Assembly (NCBI GenBank): GCA_016844485.1
Contig: JAENIZ010000094.1
Coordinates: 1-11,894, forward strand
Length of the DNA stretch: 11,894 bases
Origin: Gammaproteobacteria bacterium
Lineage (GTDB): Bacteria > Pseudomonadota > Gammaproteobacteria > Eutrophobiales > Eutrophobiaceae
Direction of reading: 5' to 3'
Below are positions 1 to 4,650 of this stretch, piece by piece. The position numbers were made by a program, and so were the translations under genes. Numbering within the stretch: the first letter of the stretch is position 1; each line of letters starts with the position of its first letter. Below the pieces are notes generated by a model. It had not been told where the DNA came from. It saw only the letters and a list, made by a program, of their open reading frames with translations, and did no database searches.

Positions 1-155
1 CCTCACTGTTCCTGCGCATCCTGCGCCCGCAGTATTAGTACGTCCATGTACGTCTCCTTGGCGGTCGTATGCCGCGGATGCAAGGATGCATAAGAGCGGC
101 CGTATTAGTGCCACGAAAAGCATGGACGCTGAGAGTGGCCGCCAAAGAGCGGCAA
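1..155. repeat. Repeat island 1, left part cut by window edge
   Basis: This gene-free stretch is made of short modules shared with the islands at 1365-1681 and 4378-4626. Positions 70-88 (TGCCGCGGATGCAAGGATG) match 1448-1466 with one mismatch. Positions 89-134 match 1616-1661 with one mismatch. The octamer AGAGCGGC occurs near 93 and at 146-153. Read on the minus strand, the first 50 bases carry a GCGC-AGGAT-GCGC hairpin followed by CAGGAACA, which resembles the hairpin and loop modules of islands 2 and 3 in inverted orientation. No convincing coding frame is present. Positions 156-217 hold no recognisable feature. Confidence 0.7.
89..134 (+). repeat. 46-bp direct repeat, copy 1
   Basis: The segment starts CATAAGAGCGGCCGTATTAG and ends GCATGGACGCTGAGA. 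It is repeated at 1616-1661 with a single C/A difference near the end. The two copies lie in the same orientation and bracket the membrane-protein and NYN gene pair. Confidence 0.85.
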
Positions 156-217
156 TGTACACGTTCAATTATCGCGAGCGCATGAACAACGATGAATAAA
201 TCTGTCCTGATTTTTAA

Positions 218-223
218 TATAAT
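218..223 (+). promoter_or_regulatory. Candidate -10 box (TATAAT)
   Basis: A perfect TATAAT hexamer ends 6 nt before the ATG at 230. A start of transcription about 7 nt after the box would fall on that ATG, which implies a leaderless or nearly leaderless mRNA. This fits the absence of a Shine-Dalgarno sequence in front of the gene. No good -35 element is visible at the usual 16-18 nt distance, so the call is tentative. Confidence 0.4.
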
Positions 224-229
224 GTACTA

Positions 230-775
230 ATGTCCCTGATCGAATCCATACCTAGATATTTTTATGCCGCGACCCTTGCCATTGATCAGGATGGTGGTTT
301 GCTGCTTGCCAGTTCAAGGGAACGCATACTGACCTGGGGCCTGACGTTCTGTATTATCGCTTTAATCAGTCTTATCCTTTGGCAACTGAAAATCGCAAAA
401 CGGACATCATGTGGGGTCTTCTTTGCAACATTGCTCATTCCGCTTCTCGTTATTCCCTCGCTTAAACATGAGCAGATCCACGTCACTGAGGATCAGATTT
501 TCATTCGATCCGGATACTGGTTTTATCCCATAACAGATATCATCGATCTGTCCGGGCTGGAGCACATCCGTCAGGAAGTAAAACCATTTGCTCTGGCCAA
601 ACTCATCGGGAAAGAGGATATCATATGGAATATCCATCATAAGGATGGGCAAGAAAATGTACTTGATCTTAACGGTTTCTTCACTGACCATCGCAAAACG
701 GTGGCCGTATATCTACGTGACCATGGTCAAACAGTTAATTTTCTGCCTTATCTTGATTGTATGGCAGAATGCTGA
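230..775 (+). CDS. Two-helix membrane protein with C-terminal globular domain, function unknown
   Basis: I do not recognise this 181-residue protein. After a short N-terminal segment it has two hydrophobic stretches, about residues 34-52 (rich in Ile/Leu, ending WQLKIAKR) and 61-77 (CGVFFATLLIPLLVIPSLK). They are separated by a positively charged turn, so a hairpin in the inner membrane is likely. Residues 80-181 are soluble, with alternating beta-like segments (IHVTEDQIFIRSGYWFYP) and a terminal helix (TDHRKTVAVYLRDHG). This layout resembles small bacterial PH-like (bPH) membrane proteins, but that is inference from the pattern only. The ATG at 230 has no ribosome binding site. A TTG near 299 preceded by AGGATGG is an alternative start that would still keep both helices. 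The NYN gene starts 54 nt downstream and may be co-transcribed. Confidence 0.65.
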   Translation: MSLIESIPRYFYAATLAIDQDGGLLLASSRERILTWGLTFCIIALISLILWQLKIAKRTSCGVFFATLLIPLLVIPSLKHEQIHVTEDQIFIRSGYWFYPITDIIDLSGLEHIRQEVKPFALAKLIGKEDIIWNIHHKDGQENVLDLNGFFTDHRKTVAVYLRDHGQTVNFLPYLDCMAEC

Positions 776-829
776 CAGATTGCTGGTTTATAATGCCACT
801 CACCCTTTTAAAAATTTCAAAAGAAAACT

Positions 830-1369
830 ATGAAAGAAAACAAAGAAACCCAGGATCGTCCTGAAGATATCCTCATCTCTCAATCTGTTGCCATTTTAAT
901 CGACGGTAATAATATCGAGCGGAGCATTCATACTGAATCCAAGGACACCAACACCATGCTCAATTTCGACGTACTTGTCCCCAAGCTGTTAGTCAATCGG
1001 GGGTTGAGCCGATTAGTGTATTTCCGGGAAGGGAAAAGTATTTCAACAAAACTTCAGGAACGGTTGCATAACTTCTATCACGGTTCTGTCCGGCCGTGTC
1101 ACAAGAGTGCTGACATCCCACTTTCGATTAACGCCATCCAGATTGCCAACAAAGTAGATACTATCATCATCATGTCAGGAGATTCCGACTATATCGAGCT
1201 GGTGCGGCATTTGAAATCGGAAGGAGTGCGCGTTGAAATCGCCGCCGTGCTTAGCACCACCTCGCAGCTTCTGAGGGAAGAAGCCGATCATTTCCACGAG
1301 ATCACTAAAGAAGACTGGTTTACCTTACCTCCGAAGAAACCGCAAATGCATCGAGGCAAAAAAAGCTGA
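830..1369 (+). CDS. NYN (LabA/DUF88-type) domain protein, putative RNase
   Basis: This 179-residue protein carries a NYN domain, a PIN-like fold found in LabA/DUF88 proteins and expected to act as a metal-dependent ribonuclease. The acidic active-site positions are visible: D25 in AILIDGNNIE, D95 in KSADIPLSIN (the usual K-x-VD-V element), and D118/D120 in IIIMSGDSDYIELV. The strand after it (EGVRVEIAAV) and the helix LLREEADHFHEI complete the typical fold, so the domain spans about residues 18-160. A basic tail (PPKKPQMHRGKKS) follows and could help RNA binding. The ATG at 830 has only a weak purine-rich upstream sequence. The TGA stop lies inside the first module of repeat island 2, so the last codons abut or derive from that repeat. 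The cellular target is unknown. The upstream partner encodes a membrane protein. Confidence 0.85.
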   Translation: MKENKETQDRPEDILISQSVAILIDGNNIERSIHTESKDTNTMLNFDVLVPKLLVNRGLSRLVYFREGKSISTKLQERLHNFYHGSVRPCHKSADIPLSINAIQIANKVDTIIIMSGDSDYIELVRHLKSEGVRVEIAAVLSTTSQLLREEADHFHEITKEDWFTLPPKKPQMHRGKKS

Positions 1370-1393
1370 CGTGCATGGACGAAGTGCAGGACG

Positions 1394-1437
1394 CCTACAT
1401 GGATGTAGGTGGTAGACAATGTCGGGAACAAGTTGTC
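1394..1437 (+). repeat. Hairpin unit 1 (A plus B)
   Basis: Hairpin A is CCTACA-TGGA-TGTAGG at 1394-1409. GGTAGA follows at 1411-1416. Hairpin B pairs GACAA (1415-1419) with TTGTC (1433-1437), extendable by one U-G pair, around a loop containing GTCGGGAACA. Confidence 0.75.
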
Positions 1438-1467
1438 GAAGCACAAGTGCCGCGGATGCAAGGACGA

Positions 1468-1514
1468 CCTACAGGATGTAGGAAGTGCAGATAATGTCAG
1501 GAACAATTATCTGC
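1468..1514 (+). repeat. Hairpin unit 2 (A plus B, 9-bp perfect stem)
   Basis: Hairpin A is CCTACA-GGA-TGTAGG at 1468-1482. Hairpin B pairs GCAGATAAT (1487-1495) with ATTATCTGC (1506-1514), nine perfect pairs around the loop GTCAGGAACA (1496-1505). This is the strongest stem in the family and has no sequence in common with the other B stems. Confidence 0.85.
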
Positions 1515-1518
1515 CGAC

Positions 1519-1532
1519 CTACAGGGAAGTAG
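1519..1532 (+). repeat. Solo hairpin A
   Basis: CTAC (1519-1522) pairs with GTAG (1529-1532) around AGGGAA. There is no hairpin B after it; the sequence goes straight to CAGTGCCGCG. It may be a truncated unit. Confidence 0.5.
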
Positions 1533-1552
1533 CAGTGCCGCGATAAGCACGA

Positions 1553-1594
1553 CTATAAGGATGTAGGAGGTAGAAACGCGTCGGGAACAGCGTT
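1553..1594 (+). repeat. Hairpin unit 4 (A plus B)
   Basis: Hairpin A is CTATA-AGGA-TGTAG at 1553-1566 with one T-G wobble. GGTAGA follows at 1569-1574. Hairpin B pairs AACGC (1575-1579) with GCGTT (1590-1594) around GTCGGGAACA (1580-1589). CGAGGAAGC follows, as after the outer unit of island 3. Confidence 0.8.
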
Positions 1595-1615
1595 CGAGGA
1601 AGCTGATAGCGGAAA

Positions 1616-1661
1616 CATAAGAGCGGCCGTATTAGTGCCACGAAAAGCATGGAAGCTGAGA
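1616..1661 (+). repeat. 46-bp direct repeat, copy 2
   Basis: This copy differs from 89-134 at one position (A for C before GCTGAGA). Both copies sit near the right-hand end of their islands and are followed within about 20 nt by another AGAGCGGC. Confidence 0.85.
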
Positions 1662-1684
1662 AATCACCGCGCGAGAGCGGCCCG

Positions 1685-1894
1685 TTACAGATCCTTTAAC
1701 TGGATTACAATCGAGCCGTCCTCTTCATAAGCCTCATTTTCTATCAACCTTCTGGCAGCAGTTTCAATCTGCCACCGGTTCTCCGTAATTGCCTGCATAG
1801 GAGGAGAATCCGCTGATGCGAGAAATTTCTAGTCTATCCTGTTGACGCCTCCAGGGGTGATATTTCTGCGTGAACTTAAAATCATAGCGAACAT
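1685..1894 (-). pseudogene. Possible small ORF or gene remnant with in-frame TAG
   Basis: On the minus strand a 70-codon frame runs from ATG at 1894 to TAA at 1685. It is interrupted at codon 22 by TAG (1829-1831). The part after an internal ATG at 1798 encodes 37 residues (MQAITENRWQIETAARRLIE..., ending SIVIQLKDL), which looks like an amphipathic helix followed by a strand. No ribosome binding site precedes either ATG. I do not recognise a family. It could be the 3' end of a decayed gene or a chance frame; one stop in about 70 codons is weak evidence either way. Confidence 0.25.
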
Positions 1895-2027
1895 CCATTA
1901 AAATAAGTGAGAGGCTATGATTCTTGATTCAATTCAGATTCAGTGTGATGATTTTCATCCCTGAAATAGCATAACCACATGCATTCTAACATATTAAACG
2001 GATAGCGTCCTATGTAATATGCAGTAC
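1895..2027. other. Intergenic, no feature seen
   Basis: This AT-rich stretch between the possible remnant and the region upstream of the aldo/keto reductase shows no gene of credible length and no repeat shared with the islands. A 15-codon frame preceded by GAGAGG starts near 1918 but is too short to support. Confidence 0.5.
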
Positions 2028-2074
2028 ATGCCTGTCCAGGAGCGATTGTATTTATTTAAAATCGTTCCAGGCAT
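2028..2074 (+). promoter_or_regulatory. Interrupted inverted repeat upstream of aldo/keto reductase
   Basis: ATGCCTG (2028-2034) plus GAGCGAT (2040-2046) can pair with ATCGTTC plus CAGGCAT (2061-2074), 14 pairs with one G-T and a 5-nt bulge (TCCAG), around an AT-rich loop. It ends 14 nt before the ATG at 2089. It could be an operator or an mRNA leader hairpin near the ribosome binding region, which otherwise lacks a clear Shine-Dalgarno sequence. Confidence 0.4.
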
Positions 2075-2088
2075 AAAATTTCACGACA

Positions 2089-2949
2089 ATGAAAAAACAA
2101 AGACCATTGGGAAACAGCGGCAAAAATGTTACTGCCATCGGGCTGGGCGCAATGCCTTTATCATTGAATACCCGCCCGGATGAAGCAACTGCAATGCAGG
2201 TTATCGCGGCCTTTATTGGGGGTGGGGGTAATTTTATTGATACCGCAAATGTTTATTGCATCAATGATAACGATGTCGGACACAACGAACGACTGATACA
2301 CAAGGCATTGGCAAAACTTGGCAAGCTCGATGAAATAATCGTTGCAACAAAAGGTGGTCTTACAAGGCCCAAGGGCGGATGGGAAACAGATGGGAGCCCA
2401 AAATGGCTCAGAAAGTCATGCGAAAAGAGCCTGAAAGATCTCAATACAGAATGTATTTTCCTTTATCAACTGCACGCGCCTGATTCCAAAGTACCACTGA
2501 TGGAATCGGTGGGTGAACTGGCGCGCCTGAAACTTGAAGGAAAGATCAAGCATATTGGCCTGTCCAATGTAAATACACAGGAGATCCGCACCGCGTTATC
2601 AGTCACCCCGATACTCTCGGTGCAAAACCGCTGCAATGTACTGGAGAAAAAATCATTCAAGAATGGCGTGGTTGACCTGTGTGCAAAAGAAGGAATGGTT
2701 TTTATCCCACACAGCCCGGTGGGCGGACATTATGATCATGTAAAACTAAAAGATTCCAAACCAATAAAGAAGATTGCTGACAAGCATGGCGTATCTGTTT
2801 ACCAGATCGCACTCGCCTGGTTGTTGCATAAGGGTGATCACATCCTGCCCATTCCGGGCGCAAGCAAGGTCAGCAGCATTACCGACAGTTTAAAGGCAGT
2901 GAATGTAATACTTGGGCGGGATGATATCGCTCTGCTCGATCAGCTTTAA
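2089..2949 (+). CDS. Aldo/keto reductase
   Basis: This is a 286-residue NAD(P)H-dependent oxidoreductase of the aldo/keto reductase superfamily, a cytosolic (beta/alpha)8 barrel that reduces carbonyl compounds. The catalytic tetrad is complete: D51 and Y56 in FIDTANVY, K88 in ATKGG, and H129 in YQLHAPD. The N-terminus (RPLGNSGKNVTAIGLGAMPL) and the C-terminal cofactor-binding signature (HILPIPGASKVSSITDSLKAV) are typical. It is slightly shorter than the common 300-330 residues, ending soon after the last barrel helix. The substrate cannot be read from sequence. It stands alone: 179 nt separate it from rhlE and no functional link to the neighbours is apparent. The ATG at 2089 fits the family N-terminus, though its ribosome binding site is poor. 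Confidence 0.93.
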   Translation: MKKQRPLGNSGKNVTAIGLGAMPLSLNTRPDEATAMQVIAAFIGGGGNFIDTANVYCINDNDVGHNERLIHKALAKLGKLDEIIVATKGGLTRPKGGWETDGSPKWLRKSCEKSLKDLNTECIFLYQLHAPDSKVPLMESVGELARLKLEGKIKHIGLSNVNTQEIRTALSVTPILSVQNRCNVLEKKSFKNGVVDLCAKEGMVFIPHSPVGGHYDHVKLKDSKPIKKIADKHGVSVYQIALAWLLHKGDHILPIPGASKVSSITDSLKAVNVILGRDDIALLDQL

Positions 2950-3093
2950 ATAAAAGTGTATTGATTCACTATTAGTGTTATAGTGCGTCTCGCAGGCAAT
3001 CAGCGGTCAATGCCTGATATCGTGGTTATCCCTTCTGGTTATCCCCGACTTTAATAAACATAATCTGCCTAGTCCGTTCCGAAATTCACACTT
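2950..3093. promoter_or_regulatory. Intergenic between aldo/keto reductase and rhlE, with a short direct repeat
   Basis: No gene lies here. GGTTATCCC occurs twice in the same orientation (3024-3032 and 3037-3045, 13-bp period), a spacing of the kind seen in tandem protein-binding sites. The rhlE promoter should lie in this stretch, but no convincing -35/-10 pair stands out; CATAAT near 3059 is a weak candidate. Confidence 0.3.
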
Positions 3094-3113
3094 TTGGTAG
3101 GCTGATCTACCAA
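3094..3113 (+). promoter_or_regulatory. Hairpin in probable rhlE 5' leader
   Basis: TTGGTAG (3094-3100) pairs perfectly with CTACCAA (3107-3113) around the loop GCTGAT. The hairpin ends 15 nt before the ATG at 3129. The start has no standard Shine-Dalgarno, only AAGAGA about 10 nt upstream and right beside the hairpin. No run of T follows, so it is not a terminator. A role in translation control of the helicase mRNA is inference. Confidence 0.45.
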
Positions 3114-3128
3114 GAGACACATATAACT

Positions 3129-4400
3129 ATGTCATTTAATACACTCGGCCTGTCGGCCGAAATACTTCGTGCTGTCAGTGAACAAGGTTACAGCGTACCC
3201 ACACCCGTCCAGCGCCAGGCGATACCTGTTATTTTAAAGGGACGGGACATCATGGCCGGTGCGCAAACCGGTACCGGCAAGACGGCCGGTTTTACCCTGC
3301 CTTTATTGCAACTCCTGAATACGGCATCGCAAAGTAATGGCAAACGCCCGATTCGCGCCTTGATCCTGGAGCCGACGCGGGAACTCGCTGCACAGGTGGA
3401 AGAAAGTGTGCACACCTATGGCAAATATCTGCCGTTGCAATCCACTGTGGTCTATGGCGGCGTTAACATCAATCCCCAGATCAACAAACTACGCAAAGGC
3501 GTGGATATTCTGGTGGCGACACCGGGGCGCCTGCTGGACCACGTCGAACAAAAAACACTGAACCTTTCCAAAGTCGAAATCCTGGTACTGGATGAAGCCG
3601 ATCGCATGCTGGACATGGGCTTTATCCGTGATATCCGCAGGATCATCAAGCTGCTACCAGTACAAAGGCAAAATCTTTTATTTTCCGCCACCTTCTCCAA
3701 TGAGATCAAAAAACTGGCTGGTGACATATTAAACGCGCCGGAAACAATCCAGATTGCACATCACAACACCGCCGCCGAGGGCGTGTCGCATGTGATCCAT
3801 CCCGTGGACCACTCACGCAAACGCGAACTCCTGACACACCTGATCGAATCCCAGAACTGGCAGCAGGTGCTGGTCTTCACCAGCATGAAGCACGGTGCAA
3901 ACCGTCTGGCCCAGCAGTTGGACAAAGCTGGGATTCGCGCCACCGCCATTCACGGAAATAAATCCCAGGCACAGCGAACCAGGGCATTGATGGACTTCAA
4001 GAAAGGCAAAGTCCAGGTATTAGTCGGCACCGATGTCGCCTCGCGCGGACTGGATATCGAGCAATTACCCCATGTCGTGAACTATGAGTTGCCCAGTACC
4101 CCGAAGGATTATATCCACCGCATCGGTCGCACCGGCCGTGCCGGTAAGGAAGGCATGGCTGTTTCACTTGTTGCAGCAAACGAAATGGGATTACTCAGGG
4201 ACATCGAACACCTGCTTAAACGGGAACTGCCAAAGGTCGTCATCCCCGGCTACGAACCTGATCCGCGTATCAAGGCCCTGCCGGTCAAGAATAATGGTCA
4301 CCGGCCGCGTGGTAATGAAAATGCAGGTTCGAGACGCAATGGCAACGCATATCACGGCAAGAGAAACTCAAACGCCAGCCGACGTGCACGGATGCACTAG
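3129..4400 (+). CDS. rhlE: DEAD-box RNA helicase, RhlE type
   Basis: This 423-residue ATP-dependent RNA helicase has every DEAD-box motif in order: Q motif (GYSVPTPVQRQAIP, about residues 20-33), motif I (AQTGTGKT), Ia (PTRELAAQ), Ib (TPGR), II (DEAD), III (SAT), V (GTDVASRGLDI) and VI (HRIGRTGRAG). The N-terminus (MSFNTLGLSAEILRAV) and the short basic tail are most like RhlE, which acts in RNA remodelling and ribosome maturation. The tail (rich in R, N, G and H from about residue 385) is disordered and likely binds RNA. The last residues, RARMH, and the TAG stop are encoded by the first module of repeat island 3, so the original C-terminus was probably changed by that repeat. Family assignment is firm. 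RhlE rather than another DEAD-box paralogue is likely. Confidence 0.93.
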   Translation: MSFNTLGLSAEILRAVSEQGYSVPTPVQRQAIPVILKGRDIMAGAQTGTGKTAGFTLPLLQLLNTASQSNGKRPIRALILEPTRELAAQVEESVHTYGKYLPLQSTVVYGGVNINPQINKLRKGVDILVATPGRLLDHVEQKTLNLSKVEILVLDEADRMLDMGFIRDIRRIIKLLPVQRQNLLFSATFSNEIKKLAGDILNAPETIQIAHHNTAAEGVSHVIHPVDHSRKRELLTHLIESQNWQQVLVFTSMKHGANRLAQQLDKAGIRATAIHGNKSQAQRTRALMDFKKGKVQVLVGTDVASRGLDIEQLPHVVNYELPSTPKDYIHRIGRTGRAGKEGMAVSLVAANEMGLLRDIEHLLKRELPKVVIPGYEPDPRIKALPVKNNGHRPRGNENAGSRRNGNAYHGKRNSNASRRARMH

Positions 4401-4417
4401 TGCCGCGGGAGCAGGGA

Positions 4418-4440
4418 GCGTAAGAGCGGCCGACGTGCAA
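4418..4440 (+). repeat. 23-bp direct repeat, copy 1
   Basis: GCGTAAGAGCGGCCGACGTG plus CAA, repeated at 4604-4626 with a single T/C difference. The pair brackets the hairpin part of island 3. Confidence 0.8.
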
Positions 4441-4463
4441 CCGCAAGCGCACGACTGCAAGGC

Positions 4464-4488
4464 AAGGATTGTTCCATACAATCCTTTT
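4464..4488 (+). terminator. Candidate terminator for rhlE, or another island hairpin
   Basis: AAGGATTGT (4464-4472) pairs perfectly with ACAATCCTT (4478-4486) around TCCAT, and the 3' arm ends in a run of four T. It lies about 64 nt after the rhlE stop. The stem is GC-poor and the T run is short, so termination may be weak. It may equally be one more structural module of the island. Confidence 0.4.
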
Positions 4489-4494
4489 GCATTT

Positions 4495-4596
4495 CCTCCA
4501 TCCATGGAGGTCAGACGCAGGAGGTAGAGCAACGCCGGGACGACTATAGGGATATAGGAGGTAGAGAAAGTCAGGAACATTTTCTCGAGCAGTTGC
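4495..4596 (+). repeat. Nested hairpin units 5 (outer) and 6 (inner)
   Basis: Outer unit: hairpin CCTCCA-TCCA-TGGAGG (4495-4510), then GGTAGA (4523-4528), then stem GCAAC (4529-4533) and GTTGC (4592-4596). Between these arms lies a full second unit. It has hairpin A CTATA-GGGA-TATAG (4544-4557), GGTAGA (4560-4565), and hairpin B GAGAAA (4564-4569) with TTTCTC (4581-4586) around GTCAGGAACAT. Removing 4541-4589 restores an outer loop GCCGGGACA, close to the family loop GTCGGGAACA. CGA stands at both edges of the inner unit. Confidence 0.7.
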
Positions 4597-4603
4597 CGAG
4601 GAA

Positions 4604-4626
4604 GCGCAAGAGCGGCCGACGTGCAA
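4604..4626 (+). repeat. 23-bp direct repeat, copy 2
   Basis: GCGCAAGAGCGGCCGACGTG plus CAA, the partner of 4418-4440, ending 24 nt before the ald stop codon. Confidence 0.8.
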
Positions 4627-4650
4627 GGGTCTTTATTCGGTGATTTACAC

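Larger units (their letters stand above)
1365..1681. repeat. Repeat island 2 with stem-varying hairpin units
   Basis: This island is a chain of modules with no convincing gene. It opens with GCTGACGTGCATGGA, matched at 4378-4392, and contains four hairpin groups listed separately. It also carries TGCCGCG copies at 1448 and 1536, the 46-bp direct repeat at 1616-1661 and a final AGAGCGGC near 1672. The recurring order is a small hairpin A (CTAC/GTAG-type stem), then GGTAGA, then hairpin B with loop GTCRGGAACA, then CGAGGAAGC or a variant. Nothing here resembles a CRISPR array: unit spacing is irregular and stems differ. Confidence 0.8.
4378..4626. repeat. Repeat island 3 between convergent genes
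   Basis: This island separates the 3' ends of rhlE (plus) and ald (minus), starting inside rhlE. It opens with GCCGACGTGCACGGA (two differences from 1365-1379). It contains AGTGCCGCG at 4399-4407 and a 23-bp direct repeat at 4418-4440 and 4604-4626 (GCGYAAGAGCGGCCGACGTG plus CAA). It also holds a 9-bp hairpin (4464-4486) and a nested hairpin unit (4495-4596). The reading frames that cross it on the minus strand look like chance products of the repeat. Positions 4627-4650 hold nothing recognisable. Confidence 0.8.

Noticed and set aside
588..833. An 81-codon plus-strand frame whose TGA overlaps the NYN start codon as ATGA, suggesting a coupled upstream gene.
   Set aside because: It overlaps the 3' part of the membrane-protein gene in another frame, lacks a ribosome binding site and reads less like a folded protein than the 230-775 frame, which keeps a coherent C-terminal domain. 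The ATGA overlap is taken as coincidence.
1487..1514. Rho-independent terminator for the NYN gene.
   Set aside because: The 9-bp stem is perfect but AT-rich and is followed by CGACC with no T run. It belongs to the hairpin family rather than to a terminator.
1365..1681. CRISPR array.
   Set aside because: The repeated modules differ in length and stem sequence, spacing is irregular and one unit is nested in another. There are no regular direct repeats with unique spacers and no cas genes nearby.
4378..4626. Integron attC site or cassette array.
   Set aside because: Hairpins with variable stems recall attC sites, but the characteristic RYYYAAC and GTTRRRY core boxes in the expected layout, extrahelical bases and cassette genes are not seen, and there is no integrase.
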